From NCBI GenBank assembly GCA_964426135.1, contig CAYRPN010000050.1, forward strand, positions 1-38,593: 38,593 nucleotides of DNA, written 5' to 3'. The number at the start of each line of letters is the position of its first letter. Position 1 is the stretch's first letter. The DNA is from CAYRPN01 sp964426135. Lineage in GTDB: Bacteria; Planctomycetota; Phycisphaerae; Phycisphaerales; Phycisphaeraceae. This document shows, piece by piece, positions 1 to 7,284 of this stretch. Below the pieces are notes generated by a model. That model saw only the letters and a program-made list of their open reading frames with translations, did no database searches and was not told the origin of the DNA. The translations under genes and the position numbers were made by a program.

Positions 1-104
1 GGGTCGATCGTAACCAGTTGTCGTTATTCGACTAATGACCGGACACTACTGATTTTCAATTGCAAATTTTCAATTTGCAATCCGCGCCTTTCACCCCCTC
101 AATC
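1..104. other. Non-coding left edge with AT-rich short-word repeat
   Basis: I see no gene here. Positions about 51-90 hold a small palindromic run of words such as ttttcaattgcaaatttt, the same style of short-word inverted repeat seen at 33371-33480. It lies downstream of the 3' end of the STAS gene on the minus strand, so it could fold in that transcript, but it has no clear terminator T-run. Confidence 0.5.
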
Positions 105-458
105 TCAGCTCTGCATCTCCTTCACCGCCAGCTCCACGCTGTCGCACAGCGCGAAGACCTTGTCCAGCCGCGTCACCTTGAACAGGAACGCCACGTTGGG
201 CTGGGCGGCGGCGATGATGATCTTGCCTCGCATCTGCTGCACGTCCTGAAGAAATGAAACCAGCGTGCCAATGAAGCCGCTGTCCATGAACTCGACCTCG
301 TGCAGGTCGAGTATGAACTGCGACGCGTTGCTGTACCGCATGCGCTCCTGCAGCGCGGCGATGATCTCGTGCCCCTCCGTGGCGCTGAGCAGCGGCGTGG
401 TCACCTTGGCCACCGCGAGGTTGCCGGACTGATCGATCACGACATTCTGAGTAAGCAT
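105..458 (-). CDS. STAS-domain anti-sigma-factor antagonist
   Basis: This 117-residue protein is a single STAS domain of the SpoIIAA/RsbV type. Such proteins bind an anti-sigma-factor kinase and are switched off by phosphorylation of a serine, so they act in cytoplasmic partner-switching stress or signalling circuits. The diagnostic segment is FMDSGFIGTL at about residues 57-66, where the serine after Asp is the expected phosphorylation site. Length and beta-alpha pattern match a stand-alone antagonist. The ATG at 458 is preceded by a good Shine-Dalgarno (GAGGAG on the minus strand), which fixes the start. No cognate kinase or sigma factor lies next to it, so the partner is unknown. It follows ygfZ on the same strand, separated by about 320 bp of repeat sequence, so it is probably transcribed alone. 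Confidence 0.9.
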   Translation of the reverse strand: MLTQNVVIDQSGNLAVAKVTTPLLSATEGHEIIAALQERMRYSNASQFILDLHEVEFMDSGFIGTLVSFLQDVQQMRGKIIIAAAQPNVAFLFKVTRLDKVFALCDSVELAVKEMQS

Positions 459-594
459 GGCTGACTCCTCTCACCCGACCGTGTTTCCCTCAAGCTGCTT
501 ATCGGCGGGAACCAGAGCGACATGGCGATAACTTGACGAGTTGGCGGTGAGATGAAGGGGCGACAGATTGCCCAGACGGATTAGACGGCACAAA

Positions 595-776
595 GGGAAG
601 ACGAGACGAAGAGACGAAGAGAGGAAGAGAGGAAGAGACGAAGAGAGGAAGGGACGGAGAGAGGAAGGGACGGAGAGAGGAAGGGACGGAGAGAGGAAGG
701 GACGGAGAGACGTCTCTTCTTCTCTTCTTCCCTTCGTCTCTCCGTCTCTCCGCCTCTCCGTCCCTCCGTCTCTTCC
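595..776. repeat. Purine/pyrimidine inverted array
   Basis: A GA-rich run of near-repeats (words such as gaagagacg, gaagggacggagag) from about 595 to 712 is followed directly by a CT-rich run from about 713 to 776 that is its approximate reverse complement (words such as cttcgtctctccgtct). The whole can fold into a long imperfect hairpin with almost no loop. It fills the gap between the STAS and ygfZ genes. Similar arrays made of other words occur at 2996-3148, 6987-7253, 22684-22825 and 31217-31398. Confidence 0.85.
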
Positions 777-780
777 GCCC

Positions 781-2367
781 TCAAACTCCGCTCGGCACTT
801 TCGCAATCGGCAGGGCGCACACCGTCGCCTTCACCAGCGCGCCCTCGGCCGGCACCAGAATCGGCGTCCCCTCCGCGTGCTTGCCCCACTTCATCGACGC
901 CAGCCCGATCGCCACGTTGCCCATCAGCGGCGACAACGTGGAGCTGCTGACCGCGCCGACAATCTCGCCTTCCTTGTTTGCATCGAACACCTGCGCACCG
1001 GCGATGGGCATGCGGTCGTCCTCGCAACGGAAGCCCACGACGATGCGCTTAGGATGACCGAGGTGCGCCATGCGGGCGACGATCTCCTGGCCGAGGTAGC
1101 ACCCCTTCGTGAAGCTCACCGCGTCCTTGAGGACGCCGGTTTCGCCCGGCAGGCTGTCGGGCCCGAAGTCCACGTGGAACAGCGGCACGCCCGCCTCGAT
1201 CCGCGCCGTGTTGAACGCCAGCCAGCCGATGCCGCGCCCGGGAATGGCCCGCTTCGGATCGACGCCGCCGGCGAGGATGTGAGAGCTGGCGGGCATATGA
1301 GAGCTGGCCATGCTGTGAGAACTCGCCATGCTGTGAGAACTGGTGGGGACATGAGAACCGGCGATGCTGTTGTGACCCCCTCTCCCTCCGGGAGAGGGCT
1401 GGGGTGAGGGCGAGGCTTGAAAACCCTCGCCTGTCATCACAGGCAGCGCCACATCGCTCGCTGACGCTCGCGGCTCTGACAAACTCTCGACCGCACCCAC
1501 CTCCGGCACCAGCCCGCCCACCGCCGCCGCGAGCTGTTCATACACGCGATCCGCCGCGTCAGCAGGCACCAGCAGTTGCAACCCCGGCGAACCCGTGTCA
1601 TCCCGGCGATAGATCACAACATCCGCGTCGCCCAGTTGAATCGAGGCGCTTCGCATCGGCGCAAGGGGCGACACGAGGGTTCCGCCGTTTAGCGGAAGCA
1701 CCGCAGGTGCCTGTGCGGACAGCCCCATCGCCGCGTCGGCAAACCGCGCGCCGATCGCCTCAAGCAATCGAAACCCCGCCGGCCCGTGCAGCGACAAGCG
1801 CACGAACGAAGCGCTGACATCGCGCACCTGCACGTCCTCCGAAAACAGCATGCGATCCAGCGTCGCCACCACCGGCGCCGCCTGGAACACATCCAGATCA
1901 ATCAGCATGCGATCATCCAGCGCGACGATGAGCATGTCGGCGGTGATCCGCCCCTTCGTGTTCAGAAGAAACGAACGGCGAACCTCGCCGGGCTTGAGCC
2001 CGCGCGTGTCGTTCGTGGTCATGCGATGCAGAAAATCGCCGCGCTCCTTGCCGCGCACCTCGATGACGCCCGCCTGCGGCATGTGAACAATGCCGACGCC
2101 TTTGCGGATGGCGGCGTACTCCGCCTGGTATTCACCGAAGGTGTCGATGATGTCAACCGGCGGCAACGCCGGCGTCGGCGTCAGACCTGCCGCGGCGCGT
2201 TTCGCATCCTGTTGCTTGGCGCTCGCTTCCATCGATGCGCCGGCATTGGTTGACGCCGTCACCGCGGCGGTTGGCGCGGTCACAGCGCCAGTCGTCGGCG
2301 GGCCATACGAGATGTAGCTTGCTTCCGCGGCTTCCTGCAACTGGCGAATGGTGATGCGATCGGACAT
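781..2367 (-). CDS. ygfZ: YgfZ/GcvT-like folate-binding protein with in-frame repeats
   Basis: This 528-residue protein belongs to the GcvT-like YgfZ family, folate-binding proteins that support iron-sulfur cluster enzymes and tRNA modification. The family signature KGCYLGQE is present at about residues 429-436 (in the segment FTKGCYLGQEIVARMAHLG), preceded by the aminomethyltransferase-like fold with HRMTTNDTRGLKPGE near residues 114-128. Family members are usually about 300-350 residues; the excess is an N-terminal Ala/Thr-rich stretch and low-complexity linkers around residues 218-230 and 300-385. Those linkers are translated dispersed repeats (AQAPAVLPL; SPQPSPGGRG; a six-residue SSHSMA tandem), all kept in frame. 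The ATG at 2367 lacks an obvious Shine-Dalgarno. kdsC lies 94 bp upstream on the same strand. Confidence 0.88.
   Translation of the reverse strand: MSDRITIRQLQEAAEASYISYGPPTTGAVTAPTAAVTASTNAGASMEASAKQQDAKRAAAGLTPTPALPPVDIIDTFGEYQAEYAAIRKGVGIVHMPQAGVIEVRGKERGDFLHRMTTNDTRGLKPGEVRRSFLLNTKGRITADMLIVALDDRMLIDLDVFQAAPVVATLDRMLFSEDVQVRDVSASFVRLSLHGPAGFRLLEAIGARFADAAMGLSAQAPAVLPLNGGTLVSPLAPMRSASIQLGDADVVIYRRDDTGSPGLQLLVPADAADRVYEQLAAAVGGLVPEVGAVESLSEPRASASDVALPVMTGEGFQASPSPQPSPGGRGGHNSIAGSHVPTSSHSMASSHSMASSHMPASSHILAGGVDPKRAIPGRGIGWLAFNTARIEAGVPLFHVDFGPDSLPGETGVLKDAVSFTKGCYLGQEIVARMAHLGHPKRIVVGFRCEDDRMPIAGAQVFDANKEGEIVGAVSSSTLSPLMGNVAIGLASMKWGKHAEGTPILVPAEGALVKATVCALPIAKVPSGV
1276..1372. repeat. 18-bp tandem repeat inside ygfZ
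   Basis: About five imperfect copies of an 18-bp unit resembling catgctgtgagaactggc lie within the ygfZ reading frame and encode a six-residue repeat (SSHSMA and variants). Because 18 is a multiple of three, expansion or contraction keeps the frame. It sits in a linker between folded parts of the protein, next to a translated REP-like element at 1376-1413. Confidence 0.85.
1376..1413. repeat. REP-like palindrome (CCCTCTCC type) inside ygfZ
   Basis: The palindrome ctctccctccgggagag followed by ggctggggtgaggg occurs here inside the ygfZ coding sequence, translated as SPQPSPGGRG. The same unit recurs at 19358-19396, 24040-24077 and 24185-24227, and a relative is found inside the element at 35323-35518. 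It is a dispersed intergenic repeat that has entered a coding linker in frame. Confidence 0.85.
1682..1716. repeat. Dispersed GCACAGGCACCTGCGG repeat, copy inside ygfZ
   Basis: The sequence containing cggaagcaccgcaggtgcct is a reverse-complement copy of an intergenic repeat found at 2408-2442 and 5092-5124. Here it is read in frame within ygfZ as AQAPAVLPLNGG on the minus strand. Confidence 0.85.
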
Positions 2368-2407
2368 GGGATTTCACACAAGCTTGCATGGAAACGCGAG
2401 GTTCAAC

Positions 2408-2442
2408 GCACAGGCACCTGCGGTGCTTCCGCTAACCAGCGG
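2408..2442. repeat. Dispersed GCACAGGCACCTGCGG repeat, intergenic copy
   Basis: Copy of the repeat also present at 1682-1716 (inside ygfZ) and 5092-5124. It occupies most of the 94-bp gap between the end of kdsC and the start of ygfZ, so it would lie in the ygfZ 5' region or the kdsC 3' region of the minus-strand transcript. Confidence 0.85.
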
Positions 2443-2461
2443 AAACTCCAACGCGGCTTTC

Positions 2462-2974
2462 TCACACGCCGAACTCCTCCAGCACATCCTCCCACTTGTC
2501 CTGCGCCTTGAGGATATGCTCGATCGCTTCGCGGGCCGCGCCTTTGCCGCCGGTGCTGTGCGTGATGTAGTCGGCGACCGCCCGCACCTCTGCCGCGGCA
2601 TCGGCGACGGCGATGCGATAGGCACAGCGCAACATCGCGGGCAGGTCAGGAATGTCGTCGCCGACGTACGCGATCTCACCAAGCTCCACGCCCGATTTCT
2701 GACACAGGATTTCCAGGCCGATCGCCTTGTTCTTCGATCCTTGCACCAGCAGGTCCACGCCCAGCTCGGTCAGCCGCAGGTTCACGCACCGGCTGCTTCG
2801 CCCGGTCAGTACGCCGACCTTGATGCCGTGGCGCATGGCGGCCCGGATGGCGAATCCATCGCGCACGTGAAAACACTTCGTCTCCACGCCGTGGTCGTCG
2901 ATGTGAATCGTGCCATCGGTGAGCACGCCGTCGACATCGAACACGATGAGCTTGATGGCGTTGGGGTCGGCCAT
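2462..2974 (-). CDS. kdsC: 3-deoxy-D-manno-octulosonate 8-phosphate phosphatase KdsC
   Basis: This 170-residue HAD-superfamily phosphatase matches KdsC, which hydrolyses KDO-8-phosphate to KDO for lipopolysaccharide inner core synthesis in the cytoplasm. HAD motif I is VFDVDGVLTDG at residues 11-21 with the nucleophile and acid-base aspartates. Motif II is LTGRSS, and motif IV is the acidic YVGDDIPDLP segment followed by ADAAAEVRAVADYIT, typical of the C1/C0-type KdsC group. Length equals the family norm. I chose the ATG at 2974 because the open frame upstream to 3100 is translated short-word repeat. A KDO pathway gene implies a Gram-negative-type outer membrane with LPS. No other KDO gene is in the window. 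Confidence 0.92.
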   Translation of the reverse strand: MADPNAIKLIVFDVDGVLTDGTIHIDDHGVETKCFHVRDGFAIRAAMRHGIKVGVLTGRSSRCVNLRLTELGVDLLVQGSKNKAIGLEILCQKSGVELGEIAYVGDDIPDLPAMLRCAYRIAVADAAAEVRAVADYITHSTGGKGAAREAIEHILKAQDKWEDVLEEFGV

Positions 2975-2995
2975 GGTGGGATGATACAGGGGCAG

Positions 2996-3148
2996 GAGTG
3001 AAGAGTGAGAAGTTAGAAGTGAGAAGTGAGGAGTGAGAATCCAGGAATCAGCAGAACACAAACACCGCCACCATCCCTTGGCCTGCTGCCTTCTGTCCAC
3101 TGTCCTCTGTCTTCTGACTTCTGACTTCTCTTCTCACTCCTCACCTCA
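2996..3148. repeat. GAAGTGAGAAGT-type inverted array
   Basis: Words like gaagtgagaagtgaggagtg at about 2996-3043 are mirrored by cttctgacttctcttctcactcctcac at about 3105-3148, giving a long imperfect palindrome between M48 peptidase and kdsC. The last codons and stop of the peptidase gene lie at the edge of the CT-rich arm. Confidence 0.75.
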
Positions 3149-4019
3149 CCAGTTTCCGAATCGCCGCGATGCGTTCCCTGAACGGCGGGTGCGTGCTGAA
3201 GTACTCACCCAGATTGCCGCCGGGCGCGGTGTGCAGTTGGCCAAGGCGCTCGAGCAGGCGCGTGGCGGCCAGCGGATCGTAACCGGCGGCGGCGATCAGG
3301 CGGGTGCCCAGTTCATCCGCCTCGAATTCGTGCTCCTGCGAGTAGGCGCTGTGGGCGAACTTGAGACCCGCCTGCACAATCATCCGGCCGAGCATGCCGC
3401 CGATGGGAATCGCCTTGGCGGCGGTGTTCACGACGGTGCTGTTGACCATGCGATCGAAGGCGTGACCGCGAATGACGTGCGCCATTTCGTGGCCGAGGAT
3501 GAAGGCGAGTTCTTCGCATGCTTGCGCGGTGGCGGTGCTCGTCAGCACGAGCGCGCCGGTCGGCGGCGGCGACACTGGATTTACGCTCGCCTGATTCGTC
3601 GATGTTTCGGCGGCGGGGAGAAGGCGTGGGGCGTCTGTTTCTTTCGAATGCGCATCCACGCGAATCGCCGCGCGAAGCATGCCGCACAGTTCGAGCAGGC
3701 CGGTCGTGATGAAAACGAATCCGCCGGGCAATGCGAAGGCGTTGGGCTCGGGCATGACGACGGGTGTGAACGCGAATCTCCGCAGCTTGTTCTTCACGCG
3801 GGCGGCCAGCTTGCTGCCGACCTCGTCGACGGCCTGCGCCACGGACGGCTCCCGCAGGATCGGCGCTTCCGCCGCGAACTGCTGCGCCAGGTCCCGGCCC
3901 GACTCGAACTCCGCCTTGATGCGGTCCTCTTCGCTTCCCGTCAGCGACTGCCAGAGCCACTTGCCCTTGCGGGCCGAGGCGGAAACGGAGCGGCCGAGGT
4001 TGAAGAAAAAATCACCCAT
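3141..4019 (-). CDS. M48-family zinc metalloprotease
   Basis: This 292-residue protein is an M48 (HtpX/Oma1/BepA/LoiP-like) peptidase. The zinc site HEMAH is at residues 177-181 and the third ligand is the first Glu of EFEAD at 231-235. The conserved NAFALPGGFVFITTGLLEL segment lies at 93-111 and the C-terminal STHPP near the end is the usual M48 motif. No clear signal peptide or membrane helix is visible, so it is either cytosolic or attached through its N-terminal helix (FFFNLGRSV). Between GLLEL and the HExxH helix there is about 45 residues of Ser/Thr/Pro-rich insertion (roughly 114-168) where relatives have a short acidic turn. The start ATG at 4019 lacks a clear ribosome site. It sits 48 bp downstream of purU. 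Confidence 0.9.
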   Translation of the reverse strand: MGDFFFNLGRSVSASARKGKWLWQSLTGSEEDRIKAEFESGRDLAQQFAAEAPILREPSVAQAVDEVGSKLAARVKNKLRRFAFTPVVMPEPNAFALPGGFVFITTGLLELCGMLRAAIRVDAHSKETDAPRLLPAAETSTNQASVNPVSPPPTGALVLTSTATAQACEELAFILGHEMAHVIRGHAFDRMVNSTVVNTAAKAIPIGGMLGRMIVQAGLKFAHSAYSQEHEFEADELGTRLIAAAGYDPLAATRLLERLGQLHTAPGGNLGEYFSTHPPFRERIAAIRKLVR

Positions 4020-4067
4020 CGAAATCGATTCTATTGGGCAGCGGTCGGAGCAACGTCGAAGTGCGCA

Positions 4068-4961
4068 TCAACCCTCCGCGTGATCGAAGAACGTGCTCAG
4101 CCCCGGCCTGAACACCACCTTGTCGTCGATCACCACCAGCTTCTCATCCAGGTGCATCTGCACTGCCTGGCTGAGGACTTCCGCTTCCAGCTTCTGACCC
4201 TTCAGCTTCACGTCCTCCGCCGTGTCCCGGCCCACGTCGATGTGGAAGACATCCTGCAGAATGATCGGCCCTTCATCCAGCTTTTCCGTCACGTAGTGCG
4301 CGGTGCAGCCGGTCACCCGCATGCCGCTTTCCCACGCCTGGCGATAGGGATTGGCGCCGGGAAAAAACGGCAGCAGCGAAGGGTGAATGTTGATGATGCG
4401 GTAGCGGTAGCCGGCCACGATCTCCGCGCTGACGATCTGCATGTACCGCGCCAGCACCACCACGTCGATGCCGCGTTTCTGCAACGTGCGGAGCAGCCAC
4501 TCCATGTGCGCCGGCTTGTCCGTCGAGGGAAAATGCTCGAACGGCAAACCCGCCGCGTCGGCGAGGGGCCGCAGGTCCGGATGATTCGACAGCACGCAGT
4601 CGATGTGCCCGCGGCCTTTGAAATTGCCGCTGCGCTGGTCTTCGATCAACCGCGAAAGACAGTGCGCTTCCTTGCTCACCAACAGCGCCACCTTGCGGTC
4701 GCGGCGGGCGCTGTGCAGCGTGACGCGCACGTTCATCTCGATCTTCTTGCCCAACTCCTGCAGGCCCAGGATCAGCTCATCGAGGCTCAGCGTCATGTCC
4801 GCCAGGTTGACCAGCATGTCCATGATGAACCGGCCATGAACGACCTGCTGCTCGATGTCCTCGATGTTGATGCCGTGCTCGGCGACGTAAGTGGCGAACC
4901 GCGCGACCACGCCTTTCTGGTCGCGCCCGATCACACTGACGATGGCTTTGACTGCGGTCAT
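4068..4961 (-). CDS. purU: Formyltetrahydrofolate deformylase PurU
   Basis: This 297-residue protein is PurU, which hydrolyses 10-formyl-THF to formate and THF, supplying formate for PurT-type purine synthesis and balancing one-carbon pools. The N-terminal ACT domain spans about residues 5-85 (IVSVIGRDQKGVVARFATYVA). The C-terminal formyltransferase fold carries the catalytic Asn191-His193 in IINIHPSLLP and Asp229 in KLDEGPI, the expected triad. The ATG at 4961 gives the family length; an in-frame TTG at 5021 would add 20 residues with no ACT-like sequence. The M48 gene follows after 48 bp on the same strand, so co-transcription is possible. Confidence 0.95.
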   Translation of the reverse strand: MTAVKAIVSVIGRDQKGVVARFATYVAEHGINIEDIEQQVVHGRFIMDMLVNLADMTLSLDELILGLQELGKKIEMNVRVTLHSARRDRKVALLVSKEAHCLSRLIEDQRSGNFKGRGHIDCVLSNHPDLRPLADAAGLPFEHFPSTDKPAHMEWLLRTLQKRGIDVVVLARYMQIVSAEIVAGYRYRIINIHPSLLPFFPGANPYRQAWESGMRVTGCTAHYVTEKLDEGPIILQDVFHIDVGRDTAEDVKLKGQKLEAEVLSQAVQMHLDEKLVVIDDKVVFRPGLSTFFDHAEG

Positions 4962-5091
4962 GGAGATGAGGATCGGAACAATGCGGGCGGTGGTCAAGGG
5001 GGCGGGAGCTGAGATGAACAACAGGGAAGGATTGGCCGTTTAGCCGTCGAGCATTGCTCGACGTGGGATCGAAGGTGGTCAGGGGTTGTCT

Positions 5092-5200
5092 GCACAGGCA
5101 CCTGCGGTGCTTCCGCTAAACGGCAATGCACTCGCTAAACGGCAATGCACGCGCTAGACGGCAATGCCTGTGCTAATCGGCGGTGCGTGCAAAACGACAA
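5092..5200. repeat. Dispersed repeat plus 19-bp tandem array
   Basis: The gap between purU and the isomerase starts with a copy of the GCACAGGCACCTGCGGTGC repeat (5092-5124), then continues as about four degenerate copies of a 19-bp unit, for example caatgcactcgctaaacgg, to about 5200. The unit ends (gctaaacgg) match the end of the dispersed repeat, so the array seems to have grown from it. Confidence 0.75.
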
Positions 5201-5250
5201 CGCATGCGTCACTCGCGCTTCGCGAACCCCCAACCCAACCAACCTTCCCC

Positions 5251-6162
5251 TCACACATCACATATCCGCACCGCCTGCGCCAGGCTCGTGAGCGGGTCGC
5301 GCTTCGGGATGAACTCCTGCGCGACGTAGCCGGTGTAGCCCGTCTCCGCGATCGCCTTCATGATGGCGGGGTAGTAAAGCTCTTGCGTCTCGTCGATTTC
5401 ATTGCGGCCGGGGTTGCCGCCGGTGTGGTAGTGGCCGATGTACTGCTTGAAATCGCGGATGTTGCGGATGATGTCGCCTTCCATGATCTGGGCGTGGTAG
5501 ATGTCGTAGAGAATCTTGAAGCGTTCGCTGCCGACGCGCTTGCACAGTTCAACGCCGAAGGGCAGGTTGTCGAACTGGTAGTCCTTGTGGTTCACCTTGG
5601 AGTTGAGGTACTCCATGATGATCGTGACCTTCTTTTCCTCTGCGTAGCCGACGATCTGCTTGAGCGCTTCGGTGCAGATCTTCAGGCCGGTTTCGTCGTC
5701 CTGTCCGTCGCGGTTGCCGGAGAACGTGATGACATTGGGGCAGCCGGCGGCGGCGGCTTCGTCGATGCCCTTGCGGATCGCGGCCAGGCACATCTCGTGA
5801 TTTTCCTTGCGGTTCAGGCCTTTTTCGATGCGGTGCGAGTTGACGACGGCACAGGTCAGGCCGTGCTTCTTGGGAATTTCCAGATCCTTGCCGCCGAGGA
5901 GTTCGACGCTCTTGAGGCCGATCTTGGCGGCGAAGGCGCACATGTCCTCCAGCGAAATCTTGCCGTAGCACCACTTGCACACGGACTGATTGATGCGGCC
6001 GTTCACCGCGATTTTCTTTTCGAGATCGACGGGCGCATCTGGCGCCAGCGGGGATTTCACTGCGGCGACGTCGGCAGCGCGAACCGAAGCGCCGGCAGCC
6101 AGCGCAAGACCGGCGCTGACGGAGGCAGTGGTCTTGAAAAGGTCGCGGCGAGTGGATGACAT
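5251..6162 (-). CDS. Tat-exported hydroxypyruvate isomerase-like TIM-barrel protein
   Basis: This 303-residue protein resembles Hyi-type hydroxypyruvate isomerases of the AP-endonuclease-2/sugar phosphate isomerase TIM-barrel superfamily. It begins with a twin-arginine signal, TRRDLFK at residues 4-10 followed by an Ala-rich hydrophobic stretch, so it is probably exported folded. Metal-ligand segments are visible: IIMEYLNSK, ILYDIYHAQIMEGD, IGHYHTGGNPGRNEID and AQEFIP. Ordinary Hyi converts hydroxypyruvate to tartronate semialdehyde in the cytosol; planctomycetes have many exported paralogues of uncertain substrate, so the exact reaction here is not settled. The ATG at 6162 has a clear AGGAG ribosome site; an upstream in-frame start at 6213 would bury the Tat signal. 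Confidence 0.85.
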   Translation of the reverse strand: MSSTRRDLFKTTASVSAGLALAAGASVRAADVAAVKSPLAPDAPVDLEKKIAVNGRINQSVCKWCYGKISLEDMCAFAAKIGLKSVELLGGKDLEIPKKHGLTCAVVNSHRIEKGLNRKENHEMCLAAIRKGIDEAAAAGCPNVITFSGNRDGQDDETGLKICTEALKQIVGYAEEKKVTIIMEYLNSKVNHKDYQFDNLPFGVELCKRVGSERFKILYDIYHAQIMEGDIIRNIRDFKQYIGHYHTGGNPGRNEIDETQELYYPAIMKAIAETGYTGYVAQEFIPKRDPLTSLAQAVRICDV

Positions 6163-6299
6163 GGCAGCTCTCCTGGATAGTGTGATGAAGATGATACCGC
6201 GCGACGCCCCCATCGCTCGCCTCGCGCCTCATTGAACCGTCGGTGCCCTGCCGATAGAGTAGCGCAGCGTCAATGTCAGCCTTTCATCCAGGTGATGCC

Positions 6300-6986
6300 A
6301 TGATCCATTCCCTCCTTCGTGCGATGTTCGCTCTTCTTCTGCTGCTGGCGGCGGCGGCGACGCTGATGGCGGCTGACGAAGCCAAGCCTGCCGAGAAAAC
6401 CGCGGAAAAAGCAGCGCCGAGCGACACCAAGACGCCGCCCGCCCCGCCGAGCGCCGAGGATATCGAGAAGAAGCTGAAGGACCGGCTGAACAATCCGCCG
6501 GCGAAAGCAGGCGCCGACACCAAAGCCGACACCAAAGCCGACACAAAGCCCGCCGATCCCGCGAAGGCCGGCGATCCAGCCAAACCCGCCGGCGAGACGA
6601 AGCCTGATGAAAAGAAGCCGGCGCTGCCCGCCGCCGCCCCCACGCGAATCGATCAGCCCGATCCGCGCATCATCGGTATCGCGCCGGGATCGCCGACGCC
6701 CAAGCTGCGGCGCGAGGGTGAGTTCATCCTGAATCGCCGCGGCCGGCTGGTGCGCGAGGGCGGGCAGTCGCTCTTCGCATTCGACGCCGACACCGACAAA
6801 GCCGCCGAGGCGCCGATGATGCTCGTGCCCTGCCGGGTGCTGCAGAACATGGAGGAACTCGCGCAGGAGCACGGCAGCGACGTCGTGTTCCTCGTCACCG
6901 GGCAGGTCTTCACCTATCGCGGTGCCAACCACCTGTTGCCCGCGACGATGAAGTTGTCGATCGATAAGGGGAATTTGAAGAAGTGA
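6300..6986 (+). CDS. Exported hypothetical protein with Lys/Ala/Pro/Asp linker
   Basis: I do not recognise a family. The 228-residue product starts with a signal peptide or lipidless signal anchor (MIHSLLRAMFALLLLLAAAATLMA). A charged low-complexity linker follows to about residue 115, including a 12-bp DNA tandem repeat (near 6515-6550) that encodes TKAD repeats. The C-terminal half (about 118-228) looks folded, with the segments LRREGEFILNRRGRLVR and PMMLVPCRVLQNMEEL ending in a basic tail. This organisation suggests a secreted or periplasmic tethered domain. Start is the ATG at 6300 with AGGTGA just upstream. It is divergent from the isomerase (137 bp between starts), so that gap may hold promoters for both. 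Confidence 0.75.
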   Translation: MIHSLLRAMFALLLLLAAAATLMAADEAKPAEKTAEKAAPSDTKTPPAPPSAEDIEKKLKDRLNNPPAKAGADTKADTKADTKPADPAKAGDPAKPAGETKPDEKKPALPAAAPTRIDQPDPRIIGIAPGSPTPKLRREGEFILNRRGRLVREGGQSLFAFDADTDKAAEAPMMLVPCRVLQNMEELAQEHGSDVVFLVTGQVFTYRGANHLLPATMKLSIDKGNLKK

Positions 6987-7253
6987 GGGGAGGCAGGAAG
7001 GCAAGAAGGGACGGAGGGACGGAGGATGGAGGCACGGAGGATGGAGGAATGTTCGTCCGCCGTTTAGCGACGGGGCTTGCCCCGTTCTTCGATGCGGGGC
7101 AAGCCCCGTCGCTAAACGGCCGGCACACGCCGGGTGGGTGAATTGCCATTTCCTACCACCCCCATCCCTTCGCGCCTCCGTGCCTTCCTCCCTGCATTCC
7201 TCCGTCACTTCGTCCCTTCGTCCCTCCGTCCCTTCATCCCTTCCTCTTTGCTT
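6987..7253. repeat. Nested palindrome: purine array, hairpin, pyrimidine array
   Basis: From 6987 to about 7050 runs a GGA-rich array (words gaagggacggagg, atggaggcacgg). From 7059 to 7120 lies a near-perfect hairpin whose arms begin gccgtttagcgacggggc and end with its complement. From about 7150 to 7253 runs a CCT-rich array complementary to the first. The whole 267-bp unit fills the gap before argC and could form one large stem in the transcript. Confidence 0.8.
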
Positions 7254-7284
7254 TCCCCGCCAAAACATCGACAATCCTCGCACC

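Noticed and set aside
3033..5012. 659-residue plus-strand open frame
   Set aside because: Antisense of purU and the M48 peptidase, which have clear motifs; it begins in a short-word repeat.
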